Source: Streptomyces camponoticapitis
GTDB taxonomy: Bacteria; Actinomycetota; Actinomycetes; Streptomycetales; Streptomycetaceae
Direction of reading: 5' to 3'
Assembly (NCBI RefSeq): GCF_014646115.1
Contig: NZ_BMMV01000008.1
Coordinates: forward strand, 186,001 to 250,000
Length of the DNA stretch: 64,000 bases
In this document: one piece after another, positions 18,591-28,129 of the stretch
Layout: every line of letters begins with the position of its first letter
How positions within the stretch are numbered: the first letter of the stretch is position 1
Program-made: the position numbers and the translations under genes
The notes under the pieces: model-generated
Database searches by the model: none
The model's input: only the letters and a program-made list of their open reading frames with translations
What the model was told of the DNA's origin: nothing

Positions 18591-18744
18591 CGTGTGCGCC
18601 CCGCACGCACCGATGCCCCCGCCACTGCGCGACTGCGAACGGCCGGTTCCCTTCCTAGTCTCGACCCGCACTCGGGTATTCCCTGAGTGGGGCGGGGCAC
18701 CAGCCCCCGGACCGAACAGCCGCGCCGACCTCGGGGAGGGGCAC
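18591..18744. other. Leader of the FAD oxidoreductase gene
   Basis: Together with the inverted-repeat element this completes a gene-free stretch of 582 bp. Apart from the ribosome site GGGGAGGGG at 18733-18741, I see no assignable promoter box or operator. Confidence 0.4.
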
Positions 18745-20133
18745 GTGCTCACCACTGAACATCACGCGGACGTCGTCATCATTGGCGCCGGAATCGCAGG
18801 ACTGTCCGCAGCTCATCAGCTCACCCGCGCCGGCGTAACAGTCACCGTCCTGGAGGCCGCCCCTTACATCGGCGGCAGGATGGCCACCGACCACCTCGAC
18901 GGCTTCCGGCTCGACCGCATCGGCCAGTTGCTGAACACCTCGTATCCGGAACTGCTCCGCACACCCGCGCTGACGAACACCCCGCTACGGGTCTTCTCGC
19001 CGGGCGTGGTCGTCCACAGCGAGGGACGGCACCACCGCGCGGGCGTCACCGTCAGCACGGGGAGCGCGCGGGGCGCACTCACCGCCGCACGCGCCCTGGC
19101 AAGCGCCCCACGCGCCAAGGCCGCACGGACCCGCGTCCCGGGCGGTGTCAGGGCCACCCGGCTCAACTCCCGCCCCCCGCTGGGCAACGCTCTCGACCAG
19201 GCCCGCCTCCACGCGGCCTTCGGCCGCCTCGCGACGACGCCGGTGAACCGTCTGCTGGCCCGCCCCGAACGCCCCGCCCTGGCCGCGCTGTCCGCGCGCG
19301 GACTGCCCGCGCGGACGGTCGACGGCTTCGTACGCCCCCTGCTGTCCGCGCTGCTCTGCGACCCGGACCTCACCACCTCCAGCCGCTGCGCCGACCTGGC
19401 CCTGCGGAGCTTCTCCCGGGGCCGGCTGTGCGTCCCCGAGGGCGGCTCCTCCGCCCTGCCGGAGCTGCTGGCGGCCACGCTGCCGCCCGGCACGGTGCGG
19501 ACGGGTGTGTGCGTGACGGACGCGTCGATCAGCTCCGTCGGTACGAAGGAGCACGGCGAGATCTCCTGCCGCTCCCTGCTCGTCGCGACGGGCGCCCGCG
19601 CCGCCGCCGAGCTGCTGCCGGGGCTGCGTGTACCGGACTTCCACCCCGTGACGGTCCTTCACCACACGGCCCCCACGCCGCCGATGACGGAACCGGCACT
19701 GCTCCTGGACGGCGACCGGCGTGGCGGCCCCGTCGCCCACACGACGGTCATGAGCGCGGTCGACCCGTCGCGCGCGCCGGCCGGCCGGTCGCTGATCTCC
19801 TCCACGGTGCTCGGGCTCCGTACGCCGCCTCCCGGGGCGGAGCTCGACGCCACTGTCCGCGCGCATCTCGCGACGCTGTACGGCACGTCCACCGCCGACT
19901 GGGAGCTGCTGGCCGTCCAGCACGACCCGGAGGCGGTCCCCGCCATGCCGGCGCCGCATGATCTCCGCCGTCAGGTGCGGCTGCTGTCGGGGCTGTACGT
20001 GTGCGGGGACCACCGTGACACCAGCACCGTCCAGGGCGCGCTCTCGTCGGGCCGCAGGGCCGCGTACGCGATCCTGGACGACCTGGGCGTCCGGCCCGGC
20101 GACGGGCCCGTCCAGCTCCCCACGGCGGCGTAG
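18745..20133 (+). CDS. FAD/NAD(P)-dependent oxidoreductase, phytoene-desaturase-like
   Basis: A 462-residue flavoprotein starting at the GTG at 18745, directly behind GGGGAGGGG. The dinucleotide-binding VVIIGAGIAGLSAAHQLTRAG is at residues 9-29, ending with an acidic residue (VLEAAPYIGGRM) typical of amine oxidase/phytoene desaturase-like enzymes. The C-terminal FAD-contact segment is LSGLYVCGDHRDTSTVQGALSSGRRAA. No membrane segment is evident. No carotenoid genes are nearby, so the substrate is open; protoporphyrinogen-, amine- or isoprenoid-type substrates are all possible. It converges on the regulator gene at 20189. Confidence 0.82.
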   Translation: MLTTEHHADVVIIGAGIAGLSAAHQLTRAGVTVTVLEAAPYIGGRMATDHLDGFRLDRIGQLLNTSYPELLRTPALTNTPLRVFSPGVVVHSEGRHHRAGVTVSTGSARGALTAARALASAPRAKAARTRVPGGVRATRLNSRPPLGNALDQARLHAAFGRLATTPVNRLLARPERPALAALSARGLPARTVDGFVRPLLSALLCDPDLTTSSRCADLALRSFSRGRLCVPEGGSSALPELLAATLPPGTVRTGVCVTDASISSVGTKEHGEISCRSLLVATGARAAAELLPGLRVPDFHPVTVLHHTAPTPPMTEPALLLDGDRRGGPVAHTTVMSAVDPSRAPAGRSLISSTVLGLRTPPPGAELDATVRAHLATLYGTSTADWELLAVQHDPEAVPAMPAPHDLRRQVRLLSGLYVCGDHRDTSTVQGALSSGRRAAYAILDDLGVRPGDGPVQLPTAA

Positions 20134-20188
20134 CCGGAATCCGGCGCCACGGCCCGGCGCGGCCACGGCTCCGGGAACGGCGCCCCGC

Positions 20189-21787
20189 TCAGCCGAACGC
20201 CGCGATCCGGTCACGGTAGTTGCGTACCGCGGCCGCTTCCCGGTACGGCTCCAGCCGCCGTTCGAAGTCCCGTACGTAGTCCACCGCGCGCGCGGACCGG
20301 ATCTCCGTCGCCTGCTGCGCCGCCTCCGCTCCCAGGGCGCACGCCTGGTCCAGCTCGCCGAGCCCGAGGCGGCCGCAGGCCAGCACCACCCGGCAGAAGA
20401 GCCGGCTGCGCGCGAACGCGGGCGACCGTAGCTGGAGTGAGCGCTCGGCGTGCTGGACGGAGGCGCGGTACTGCTGGAGATCCCGGTAGCAGTGCCCGAA
20501 CTCGTCGGCGAGCTGCCCTTCGTCGAAGGTGCTCGCCCAGTGCGGCACCTCGTCGCCGGGCCGCGCCGACTCCAGGGCGCGCTCGGCCCGCGCGAGCGAG
20601 GCGGTGCAGGCCCGCGCCTCGGTGAGCACGGCGTGCCCGCGCGCCTCCACGGAGTGCAGCAGCGCCTGCACCACGGGCGGCGCGGACGAACCGACGCCCT
20701 GCTGGGCGACGCGGGCGAGCTGGACCGCCTCCCGGCCGTGTCCGAGGTAGACGGCCTGGCGGCTCATGGTGATCAGGACGAACGAGCCGTACGCCCGGTC
20801 GCCCGCCGCCTGGGACAGCCGCAGCGCCTGTACGAAGTAGCGCTGGGCGAGTCCGTGCGCGGCGATGTCGTACGAGGTCCAGCCGGCCAGCCTGGTCAGG
20901 TCGGCCGCGGCGGCGAACAGCCGTCGCCCGGTGGACTCGCCGTACACGCCGCGCAGCATCGGCTCGCACTCGTGCTCCAGATACCGGACGAGGGCCTGGC
21001 GGGCGTGGCCGCCGCCGTACGCCTGGTCCAGGGTGCGGAACAGCTCGCCGACGGACCGGAGGGCGGCGACGTCGCCGCTGCCCACCCGCTGCCCGGCGAC
21101 GCGGTCCGTCTGCCGGGCCGGCAGGACTCCGGGGGCGGCCTGACGCGGCACGGTGGAGCGGCCCTGGAGGGGCACTCGGGTGCCCTTGCCGTCCCCCGGG
21201 CGGCCCGTGCCCCCGCCGCCGCCTCCGTAGGAGGGCGACGTCCCGTACGAGGGCGCGCCCGCGCCCCCGGCCGCCGCCAGTTGGTGGCCGGGCACCTGAC
21301 CCGGTCCGGCGGCCTCCGGCGCGCCCGACCCGTCGTGTCCGACCCGCTCGTCCGCGCGGCCGATCAGCCAGTCGCGGCTCGGGACGACGAGCCCCGCCGC
21401 GGTGAACGCGATCTTCCGCAGCTCCGCGTGGCTGCCCGAGTCCTTGCGCCAGAGTCCGCTGACGATGTCGACGGCCTCCTCGGGCGTCGCCGCGAACTCG
21501 AGCCCCGCGTACACGGGCGCGCAGGCGTCCAGCCCCAGGTCCTGCGCGGAGAGGCGCCGGCCGAGGCGGCGCGTGAAGACCTCGGCGATCAGTGCGGGCG
21601 TGGTGCCGCGTGGCTGCTGGCCGCGCAGCCACCGCGTCACGGATGTCTTGTCGTACCGCAGATCGAGGCCGTGTTCCAGCCCGAGCTGGTCCACCCGGCG
21701 GGCGAGACCCGCGTTGGAGAAACCGGCTTCTGCGATGAGCGCGGCGAGCTGGCGGTTGGGGATGCGCTGCGGAGGTCGTTCCGACAT
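20189..21787 (-). CDS. Large regulator with N-terminal DNA-binding-like region and TPR-like C-terminus (NsdA-like)
   Basis: A 532-residue cytosolic protein. Residues 8-75 look like a helix-turn-helix region (LAALIAEAGFSNAGLARRVDQLG, YDKTSVTRWLRGQQPRG). A Gly/Ser/Pro-rich linker (about 170-230) separates it from a helical C-terminal half with TPR-like repeats (YFVQALRLSQAAGDRAYGSFVLI, VQHAERSLQLR). This architecture is shared by Streptomyces regulators related to NsdA, which represses sporulation and antibiotic production; whether this copy is NsdA itself cannot be settled. Its start region is divergent from lipB, 313 bp away. Confidence 0.72.
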   Translation of the reverse strand: MSERPPQRIPNRQLAALIAEAGFSNAGLARRVDQLGLEHGLDLRYDKTSVTRWLRGQQPRGTTPALIAEVFTRRLGRRLSAQDLGLDACAPVYAGLEFAATPEEAVDIVSGLWRKDSGSHAELRKIAFTAAGLVVPSRDWLIGRADERVGHDGSGAPEAAGPGQVPGHQLAAAGGAGAPSYGTSPSYGGGGGGTGRPGDGKGTRVPLQGRSTVPRQAAPGVLPARQTDRVAGQRVGSGDVAALRSVGELFRTLDQAYGGGHARQALVRYLEHECEPMLRGVYGESTGRRLFAAAADLTRLAGWTSYDIAAHGLAQRYFVQALRLSQAAGDRAYGSFVLITMSRQAVYLGHGREAVQLARVAQQGVGSSAPPVVQALLHSVEARGHAVLTEARACTASLARAERALESARPGDEVPHWASTFDEGQLADEFGHCYRDLQQYRASVQHAERSLQLRSPAFARSRLFCRVVLACGRLGLGELDQACALGAEAAQQATEIRSARAVDYVRDFERRLEPYREAAAVRNYRDRIAAFG

Positions 21788-22100
21788 CAGCTGTACGGTC
21801 TCCTGCCTTCCGGGCCCCGGGAGCAGCCCTCATGGAACGGCGCGAATTTAGCGGTCGGAGCTGCCCGCACCGTCACCTTCGTCCCACATTCATCCGATCG
21901 TGTGAGGATTGCGGGCTTAGCTGACGTACCGCACCCACCGGTCCTGTACGGCCTCCTGGCCCCCGCGGGCCTGCCGGACCACTCCGCGGAACGCGGCCGT
22001 ACAGTGGCTGAGGCGCGATATGTGCACGTGCCCGGTTGTCGCGGGGACACCCCCGGATCACACCCCCCGGATACCGGGCGCAGACGAAGGAGGCAATGCC
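21788..22100. promoter_or_regulatory. Divergent control region between the TPR regulator and lipB
   Basis: A 313-bp gene-free stretch. The ribosome site GAAGGAGG for lipB is at 22086-22093. An AT-richer part at 21840-21920 is the likeliest promoter zone. I see no palindrome or clear -35/-10 pair. Confidence 0.4.
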
Positions 22101-22976
22101 GTGAGTGAGCTGCGGTTCGTCCATCTGGGCTTCGGCGGCGACGCCGTCGAGTACCTGGAGGCGTGGGAGAAGCAGCGCGAGGTCCACGCGGCGCGCTACG
22201 CGGACGAGATCCCCGACACCTGTCTGCTGCTCGAACATCCGCCCGTCTACACGGCGGGGCGGCGTACCGAGGACAGTGAACGCCCGCTGGACGGCACTCC
22301 TGTCGTGGACGTAGACCGCGGCGGCAAGATCACCTGGCACGGCCCCGGGCAGCTCGTCGGCTATCCGATCCTGAAGCTGCCGCGCCCCGTGGACGTGGTG
22401 GCGCACGTACGCCGCCTGGAGGAGGCGCTGATCCGTACGGCGACCGACTTCGGCGTGCGGACGACGCGCGTCGAGGGCCGCAGCGGCGTATGGGTGCTCG
22501 GCGATCCGGTGGAGGAGCGCCGGGCCCTGGGCGGTCTGTCGCTGGACTTCGATCCCCGGATGACCGACGGGGAGTTCGACCCCCGGCTGAACGGGCCGGA
22601 GTACGCCCCCTCCAACGCGGGCCAGCGCCGCGAGGACCGCAAGCTCGCCCAGATCGGCATCCGGGTCGCGAAGGGCGTCACGATGCACGGCTTCTCGATG
22701 AACGTGAACCCGGACAACACCTGGTTCGACAAGATCGTGCCGTGCGGCATCCGGGACGCGGGCGTGACCTCGCTCTCGTACGAACTGGGCCACGACCTCA
22801 CCGTCGCCGAGGTGCTTCCCGTGGTCGAACACCACCTGCGGAACGTGCTGGAGCAGGCGGAGCCGAAGCCGCGCGACATCGAGGCGGAGGCGGCTCTCAG
22901 GACCGGCGCCAAGTCCCCGGCCGAGGCCAAGTCCACGACGGCCGCCGACCCGGTCGGGCAGCCGGCACGCGCCTGA
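22101..22976 (+). CDS. lipB: Lipoyl(octanoyl) transferase
   Basis: Transfers octanoyl from acyl carrier protein to the lipoyl domains of E2 and glycine cleavage H protein. The 291-residue protein begins at the GTG at 22101, 7 bases after GAAGGAGG. Family motifs are intact: [21 protein letters not shown], the catalytic Lys181 in [19 protein letters not shown], and the catalytic Cys215 in [15 protein letters not shown] roughly 40-residue Ala/Glu/Pro-rich C-terminal tail exceeds the usual family length. lipA follows 207 bp downstream. Confidence 0.96.
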   Translation: MSELRFVHLGFGGDAVEYLEAWEKQREVHAARYADEIPDTCLLLEHPPVYTAGRRTEDSERPLDGTPVVDVDRGGKITWHGPGQLVGYPILKLPRPVDVVAHVRRLEEALIRTATDFGVRTTRVEGRSGVWVLGDPVEERRALGGLSLDFDPRMTDGEFDPRLNGPEYAPSNAGQRREDRKLAQIGIRVAKGVTMHGFSMNVNPDNTWFDKIVPCGIRDAGVTSLSYELGHDLTVAEVLPVVEHHLRNVLEQAEPKPRDIEAEAALRTGAKSPAEAKSTTAADPVGQPARA

Positions 22977-23183
22977 CCCGCCACCGCCGGGACCGCCACC
23001 GCCCGGCACCTCCCTGGGGGAATGCCCCTCGCCGACCCCGGGTTGCCCCTACGCCAGTCAACGCCGTACGACGCCAGCCAACGCCATGCGACGCCATGGC
23101 CCCGCAGTACCAAGCAATCAACGGGCGTACTCTGGTGTTCGCCGAAGATTCGAATGCCGCGCCAGCAGAGAGAGGTGCCGGAC

Positions 23184-24149
23184 GTGTCCGCTGTCGCACC
23201 CGACGGACGCAAGATGCTGCGCCTGGAGGTCCGGAACAGCCAGACCCCCATCGAGCGCAAGCCCGAGTGGATCAAGACCCGGGCGAAGATGGGGCCCGAG
23301 TACACCAAGATGCAGCAGCTCGTGAAGAGCGAGGGCCTGCACACCGTGTGCCAGGAGGCCGGTTGTCCCAACATCTACGAGTGCTGGGAGGACCGCGAGG
23401 CGACCTTCCTCATCGGCGGCGACCAGTGCACGCGGCGCTGTGACTTCTGCCAGATCGACACCGGCAAGCCCCAGGCGCTGGACCGCGACGAGCCCCGCCG
23501 GGTCGGCGAGTCCGTCGTCACGATGGACCTGAACTACGCCACGATCACCGGCGTCGCACGCGACGACCTGGAGGACGGCGGCGCGTGGCTGTACGCGGAG
23601 ACCGTGCGCCAGATCCACGGGCAGACCGCGGAGCGCCCGGCCGGCCGTACGAAGGTCGAACTCCTCATCCCCGACTTCAACGCCGAGCCCGAGCAGCTGG
23701 CCGAGGTCTTCTCCTCGCGCCCCGAGGTGCTCGCGCACAACGTCGAGACGGTCCCGCGGATCTTCAAGCGGATCCGTCCCGGATTCCGCTACGAGCGCTC
23801 CCTCGACGTCATCACCCGGGCCCGCGAGGCCGGTCTGATCACCAAGTCCAATCTGATCCTCGGCATGGGCGAGACCCGCGAAGAGGTCAGCGACGCGCTG
23901 CGCGACCTGCACGACGCGGGCTGCGAGCTGATCACGATCACCCAGTATCTGCGGCCCTCCGCGCGTCACCACCCCGTCGAACGCTGGGTGAAGCCGCACG
24001 AGTTCGTGGAGCTGAAGGACGAGGCCGACGCGATCGGCTACTCCGGTGTGATGTCGGGACCGCTGGTCCGGTCCTCCTACCGCGCCGGACGGCTCTTCCA
24101 GCAGGCGACGGAGCGCCGCGGCGCGGACTCTGTCCGCCAGGCGGTGTGA
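23184..24149 (+). CDS. lipA: Lipoyl synthase (radical SAM)
   Basis: Inserts the two sulfur atoms into protein-bound octanoyl groups. The 321-residue protein has both iron-sulfur ligand sets: the radical-[11 protein letters not shown] (Cys82, Cys86, Cys89) and the auxiliary set in [12 protein letters not shown] (Cys56, Cys61, Cys67). The C-terminal RSSYRAG holds the serine that binds the auxiliary cluster in this family. I start at the GTG at 23184 behind GAGAGAGG; the longer frame upstream is unlike the family. With lipB it supplies lipoate to the E2 protein of this window. Confidence 0.96.
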   Translation: MSAVAPDGRKMLRLEVRNSQTPIERKPEWIKTRAKMGPEYTKMQQLVKSEGLHTVCQEAGCPNIYECWEDREATFLIGGDQCTRRCDFCQIDTGKPQALDRDEPRRVGESVVTMDLNYATITGVARDDLEDGGAWLYAETVRQIHGQTAERPAGRTKVELLIPDFNAEPEQLAEVFSSRPEVLAHNVETVPRIFKRIRPGFRYERSLDVITRAREAGLITKSNLILGMGETREEVSDALRDLHDAGCELITITQYLRPSARHHPVERWVKPHEFVELKDEADAIGYSGVMSGPLVRSSYRAGRLFQQATERRGADSVRQAV

Positions 24150-24484
24150 ATCCGGCGCCTTCCGCCGAGCGCTTGCGCGCGCCCGCTGTGTGAATCCGAG
24201 CACAAGCGGCTACTTAACAGTAACGGCCGCACCGCCGCGGCCCGTACTCTCCCCGCAGGTAAGGGGTCGGATACGGGCCGCGGCGCCGTTCGGAGGTACG
24301 GCTTCGGACATTCACGGCCGTTTGACCGCTTGGTCACGCACTGGTAACACCAAGAGGTAATCCTCTTTATTACGCACCGCGCCATTCCGGTTCGCACTCC
24401 GTACCCCGCCCCCGGGGCCGAACCCGCACCCCGCATCGCCACCCGCACTCGCACTCGCACTCGTTCCAAGGGGGAACAGCCACC
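24150..24484 (+). other. Gap behind lipA with large hairpin and AT-rich stretch
   Basis: A 335-bp gene-free stretch. It contains the large hairpin described separately (24233-24285), a small AAGAGG-TAAT-CCTCTT hairpin near 24352-24367, and an AT-rich tract (TTTATTACGC) at 24365-24374, unusual for this genome. It then runs into a CAC-rich stretch and the ribosome site of the next gene. The AT-rich tract may hold its promoter. Confidence 0.45.
24233..24285 (+). terminator. 14-bp-stem hairpin behind lipA
   Basis: CGCCGCGGCCCGTA (24233-24246) pairs perfectly with TACGGGCCGCGGCG (24272-24285); inside, CCCC and GGGG can pair again. It lies 83 bp after the lipA stop and is a likely terminator, although the structured loop leaves room for a regulatory RNA. 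Confidence 0.6.
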
Positions 24485-24727
24485 ATGCAGGCCGCGCCGG
24501 TACGACCCGTCACCGAGGTGATGGCGGCAGCCAGCCGCCCCAACGCCCTGCCCTCCGTCTCCAACGCCCTGCGCGCCGTGGAGTCGCTCCTCATGAGCGG
24601 CGGCCAGCGCACAGCCCGCAGGAATGCCTGGACGGCCGTCCTCGAAGACCGCCGCAGGGCCAAGGACCGGGTCGAGGCGCAGCACGTACTGGAGGCCGTG
24701 TCGGGCCGCACTTCCCGAGCCACGTAA
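24485..24727 (+). CDS. Small conserved actinobacterial protein
   Basis: An 80-residue basic protein behind a good ribosome site (GGGGGA, 8 bases). It is helical in character, with SVSNALRAVESLLMSGGQRTARRNAWTAVLEDRRRAK in the centre. I recognise the gene position (between lipA and the DUF4191 gene) as conserved in Streptomyces, but no function. The next gene starts 10 bp after its stop, so the two are probably cotranscribed. Confidence 0.65.
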   Translation: MQAAPVRPVTEVMAAASRPNALPSVSNALRAVESLLMSGGQRTARRNAWTAVLEDRRRAKDRVEAQHVLEAVSGRTSRAT

Positions 24728-24737
24728 ACTTCGGTTC

Positions 24738-25436
24738 ATGGCGAGGAAGGAAAACGCAGACACTGCGGCGGAAACTGGGCGACTGAAGCAGATCGCCCTT
24801 ACCTACAAGATGACCCGACGGGTCGACAAGAAGGTCGGCCTCGTCGTCGCGGGCGTGGGCATCGTCACCTTCGGCGTCCTCCTCGCGATCGGCTTTCTGG
24901 TCGGTCACCCCATTTACCTGGGCATCCTGGGCTTCATTCTGGCCTTCCTCGCGATGGCGATCGTCTTCGGACGCCGCGCCGAGCGTGCTGCCTTCGGGCA
25001 GATGGAGGGCCAGCCGGGAGCGGCGGCGGCCGTGCTGGAGAACGTGGGCCGCGGCTGGTCCACCACCCCCGCTGTCGCGATGAACCGCAGCCAGGACGTG
25101 ATCCACCGCGCGGTCGGCAAGGCCGGCATCGTCCTGGTGGCCGAGGGCAACCCGAACCGGTTGAAGAGCCTGCTGGCGGCCGAGAAGAAGAAGATGGCAC
25201 GCATCGTCATCGATGTGCCGGTGCACGACATCATCGTCGGCGACGGCGAGGGCCAGGTGCCGCTGAAGAAGGTCCGCACGACGATGCTCAAGCTGCCTCG
25301 GGTGCTCTCCGGCCCGCAGGTGACGGCGGCCAACGACCGACTGCGGGCGATGGGCGACCTGATGAGCAACATGCCGCTCCCGAAGGGCCCGATGCCGAAG
25401 GGCATGAGGATGCCGCGGGGCGGAAAGATGCGCTGA
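24738..25436 (+). CDS. DUF4191-domain membrane protein
   Basis: A 232-residue protein with two adjacent transmembrane helices at about residues 34-80 (VGLVVAGVGIVTFGVLLAIGF, LGILGFILAFLAMAIVF) and a larger soluble C-terminal domain ending in a Pro/Met/Lys-rich tail (PLPKGPMPKGMRMPRGGKMR). It matches the DUF4191 family, found beside lipA and glnA across actinobacteria; the role is unknown. No separate ribosome site is visible, which fits translation after the small gene 10 bp upstream. It is followed by a strong hairpin. Confidence 0.82.
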   Translation: MARKENADTAAETGRLKQIALTYKMTRRVDKKVGLVVAGVGIVTFGVLLAIGFLVGHPIYLGILGFILAFLAMAIVFGRRAERAAFGQMEGQPGAAAAVLENVGRGWSTTPAVAMNRSQDVIHRAVGKAGIVLVAEGNPNRLKSLLAAEKKKMARIVIDVPVHDIIVGDGEGQVPLKKVRTTMLKLPRVLSGPQVTAANDRLRAMGDLMSNMPLPKGPMPKGMRMPRGGKMR

Positions 25437-25464
25437 CCGGAGATCTCCGGTCTTCGGACACATG

Positions 25465-25502
25465 GAGGGCGGCGAAGGAACGTGAGTTCCTTCGCCGCCC
25501 TC
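25465..25502. terminator. Bidirectional hairpin between DUF4191 and RDD genes
   Basis: Perfect 17-bp stem (25465-25481 with 25486-25502) around a four-base loop GTGA. It lies between two convergent genes and can serve both. Confidence 0.85.
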
Positions 25503-25575
25503 TCCTATGACTCCGGTGTCTCCACGACTCCCGCCGTGACTCCTGCGCCGGATCCGGCGCGTCAGATCCTGCGCG

Positions 25576-26040
25576 TCAGATCCTGACCTGGACGGCGCGG
25601 CCGAGCCGGTCGTGCAGGCCGCGCCCGTCGCGGTCCCAGATGAGGGCGGGCAGGGCGAGGCAGAGAAGCGCGCTGCGGACCAGGGCCCACCCGAAGCCGA
25701 GCCGCCCGCGGCCCTCGGAGATGACCCGGAGCCCGAAGAGTCGCTTCCCGGGGGTGCAGCCGACGGTCCCGACGGTGACGATGTTCAGGACGAGGAGAAC
25801 GCCGAGCGCGTAGTTGGAGGCGGTCTGGGCGTCGCGGGCGAAGAGCCCGTACGCGATCAGCATGCACAGCGCCCAGTCGAGGAAGAGCGCGCCGAAACGC
25901 CGCCCGACGGGGGCGGCGGAACCGGGGCCCTCCTTCGGCAGACCGAGGCGCTCGCCCCGGTACCCGAAGTCCGTGCCCATCTCCTCGGCCGTCGCGCGCG
26001 GCCCGGAGAGCCACGATCCGATTGCTTGCCTGTTGTCCAC
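25576..26040 (-). CDS. RDD-family membrane protein
   Basis: A 154-residue protein starting at the GTG at 26040. The N-terminal 40 residues are soluble (DNRQAIGSWLSGPRATAEEMG, RGERLGLP); then RRFGALFLDWALCMLIAYGLF, with the family's Arg and Asp, and a second helix (YALGVLLVLNIVTVGTVG), CTPGKRLFGLRV, and a third hydrophobic part (LVRSALLCLALPALIW) ending WDRDGRGLHDRL. This is the RDD pattern. The biological role of most RDD proteins is not known; some affect ion homeostasis. It is divergent from glnA. Confidence 0.88.
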   Translation of the reverse strand: MDNRQAIGSWLSGPRATAEEMGTDFGYRGERLGLPKEGPGSAAPVGRRFGALFLDWALCMLIAYGLFARDAQTASNYALGVLLVLNIVTVGTVGCTPGKRLFGLRVISEGRGRLGFGWALVRSALLCLALPALIWDRDGRGLHDRLGRAVQVRI

Positions 26041-26358
26041 CCGACCACGGTACTGCGCGACCGTCCGCACACCGGGCCCCGGGGGTACGGGACGGGGACA
26101 CGGGGTACAGGGGAGACAAGAGGTGCGGGGGCGAATCGCCCCGTCGCGTGGCGCAGACCGTATGGCGGTTTCAGGCCGCCGTGGCCCGTCTGTGGAACGC
26201 GGCACACCCGGGCCGGTTAACTTCGGCGAAACAAATGGGTCATGCTTGAGAAATCCCGCATACCTATGGTCGGGTCCTGCGTGTGCCACCGCACTGGCCG
26301 CACGACCAGTAGCGATAAACCCCCGCCCCTCCCCGGGGACGGGAGGAGGAGGAGCTGG
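26041..26358. promoter_or_regulatory. glnA control region
   Basis: A 318-bp gene-free stretch between the divergent RDD and glnA genes. It holds the GlnR box at 26217-26254 and the strong ribosome site GGAGGAGGAG before the glnA ATG. A possible -10 box TATGGT lies near 26265-26270, but I see no matching -35, as expected for an activator-dependent promoter. Confidence 0.6.
26217..26254 (+). promoter_or_regulatory. GlnR binding box before glnA
   Basis: TTAAC-n6-GAAAC-n6-GTCAT-n6-GAAAT fits the actinobacterial GlnR pattern gTnAc-n6-GaAAc repeated twice with n6 between. Both sites keep exact spacing. GlnR activates glnA under nitrogen limitation in Streptomyces; the box lies 105 bp before the ATG. 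Confidence 0.85.
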
Positions 26359-27768
26359 ATGTTCCAGAACGCCGACGACGCCAGGAAGTTCATCGCGGAC
26401 GAGGACGTGAAGTTCGTAGACGTCCGGTTCTGCGACCTGCCTGGCGTGATGCAGCACTTCACGATCCCGGCGAAGGCGTTCGACCCGGATGACGAGCTGG
26501 CCTTCGACGGCTCGTCGATCCGCGGTTTCCAGGCGATCCACGAGTCGGACATGGCGCTTCGCGCGGACCTGTCGACCGCTCGCGTGGATCCCTTCCGTCG
26601 CGACAAGACGGTGAACATCAACTTCTTCATCCACGACCCGATCACCGGTGAGCAGTACAGCCGCGACCCGCGCAACATCGCCAAGAAGGCCGAGACGTAC
26701 CTCGCCTCCACCGGCATCGCGGACACCGCGTACTTCGGCCCCGAGGCCGAGTTCTACGTCTTCGACAGCGTGCGCTTCAACACGACGTCGAACGAGAGCT
26801 TCTACCACGTGGACTCCGAGGCCGGCGCCTGGAACACGGGCTCGACCGAGGACAACCGCGGATACAAGGTCCGTTACAAGGGCGGCTACTTCCCGACCCC
26901 GCCGGTCGACCACTTCGCCGACCTGCGCGCGGAGATCTCCCTGGCACTGGACGGCGTCGGCATCGAGGTCGAGCGCCAGCACCACGAGGTCGGCACCGCC
27001 GGTCAGGCCGAGATCAATTACAAGTTCAACACGCTGCTGGCCGCGGCCGACGACCTGATGCTCTTCAAGTACATCGTGAAGAACGTCGCCTGGCGCAACA
27101 ACAAGACCGCGACCTTCATGCCCAAGCCGATCTTCGGCGACAACGGCTCCGGCATGCACGTCCACCAGTCCCTGTGGGCCGGCGGCGACCCGCTCTTCTA
27201 CGACGAGCAGGGTTACGCGGGCCTGTCGGACACCGCCCGTTACTACATCGGCGGTATCCTCCGGCACGCCCCGTCGCTGCTGGCGTTCACGAACCCGACG
27301 GTGAACTCGTACCACCGCCTGGTCCCAGGCTTCGAGGCCCCGGTCAACCTGGTCTACTCGCAGCGCAACCGCTCGGCCGCGATGCGCATCCCGATCACGG
27401 GCTCCAACCCGAAGGCCAAGCGCGTCGAATTCCGCGCCCCGGACCCGTCGTCCAACCCGTACCTGGCCTTCTCGGCCCTGCTCCTCGCGGGCCTCGACGG
27501 CATCAAGAACAAGATCGAGCCGGCGGAGCCGATCGACAAGGACCTCTACGAACTGGCTCCGGAGGAGCACGCGGACGTGGCCCAGGTCCCCACCTCCCTC
27601 CCGGCGGTCCTCGACGCCCTGGAGGCGGACAACGAGTACCTCCAGGCGGGCGGCGTGTTCACGTCGGACCTGATCGAGACGTGGATCGACTACAAGCGCA
27701 CGAACGAAATCGCCCCGATCCAACTCCGCCCGCACCCGCACGAGTTCGAGCTGTACTTCGACATCTAG
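26359..27768 (+). CDS. glnA: Glutamine synthetase type I
   Basis: Dodecameric enzyme that makes glutamine from glutamate, ammonia and ATP. The 469-residue protein shows [17 protein letters not shown], the metal/ATP segment [19 protein letters not shown], the [18 protein letters not shown] loop, and [21 protein letters not shown]. Tyr397 in DLYEL is exactly where GlnE adenylylates GSI-beta enzymes, so post-translational control is expected. The start is the ATG at 26359 with GGAGGAGGAG upstream. Transcription should be under GlnR control (box at 26217-26254). A strong hairpin follows. Confidence 0.97.
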   Translation: MFQNADDARKFIADEDVKFVDVRFCDLPGVMQHFTIPAKAFDPDDELAFDGSSIRGFQAIHESDMALRADLSTARVDPFRRDKTVNINFFIHDPITGEQYSRDPRNIAKKAETYLASTGIADTAYFGPEAEFYVFDSVRFNTTSNESFYHVDSEAGAWNTGSTEDNRGYKVRYKGGYFPTPPVDHFADLRAEISLALDGVGIEVERQHHEVGTAGQAEINYKFNTLLAAADDLMLFKYIVKNVAWRNNKTATFMPKPIFGDNGSGMHVHQSLWAGGDPLFYDEQGYAGLSDTARYYIGGILRHAPSLLAFTNPTVNSYHRLVPGFEAPVNLVYSQRNRSAAMRIPITGSNPKAKRVEFRAPDPSSNPYLAFSALLLAGLDGIKNKIEPAEPIDKDLYELAPEEHADVAQVPTSLPAVLDALEADNEYLQAGGVFTSDLIETWIDYKRTNEIAPIQLRPHPHEFELYFDI

Positions 27769-27815
27769 GAGGGCCGCAGGTCAGAGCGGGTTTCCGCTCG
27801 CCTGGGCCGTCTGTG

Positions 27816-27862
27816 GGCCGTCGGCCGTGTTCCTCAGTCACCGAGGAGCACGGCCGGCGGCC
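27816..27862 (+). terminator. Strong hairpin behind glnA
   Basis: GGCCGTCGGCCGTG...CCTC pairs with GAGG...CACGGCCGGCGGCC around a short loop (27816-27862), starting 47 bp after the glnA stop and followed by CGTCGTTTTG, a weak T-run. Sequence character changes after this point. Confidence 0.75.
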
Positions 27863-27964
27863 CTCGTCGTTTTGCAGTTGGCGCGCCTCCTCGGCCAGGC
27901 TGATGTCGAGACAAGGAGAGGAATTTGCCTAGGTTTATGTCAAAAACCCGCCCACTCTCACCGG

Positions 27965-28129
27965 ATGGACGCAGCTTCGATCATCGCCTTGGTCGGCCTA
28001 GGCATACTCGTGCGGAGTCGTACCCGACCGTCCGGACGGCGCTTTGGTAGGCCCGCCGTCCGGGCCCCGCGCTTGGCGAAACCCTTCATGTGGTGTGCCG
28101 CTAAGGTCGCGGCATGGGCGGGAAGTTGA
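27965..28129 (+). CDS. Small hydrophobic-basic protein, uncertain
   Basis: A 54-residue frame starting with the ATG at 27965. The N-terminus MDAASIIALVGLGILVRSR looks like a single membrane helix, followed by a basic tail with LAKPFMWCAAKVAAWAGS. No ribosome site is visible. Its end overlaps the next small gene by 16 bp. It may be a real small membrane protein or only a remnant in this disordered stretch. Confidence 0.3.
   Translation: MDAASIIALVGLGILVRSRTRPSGRRFGRPAVRAPRLAKPFMWCAAKVAAWAGS

Noticed and set aside
18201..18700. Several short open frames in the 425-bp element
   Set aside because: They are mirror-image translations of the inverted arms, with no ribosome sites; the DNA structure explains them.
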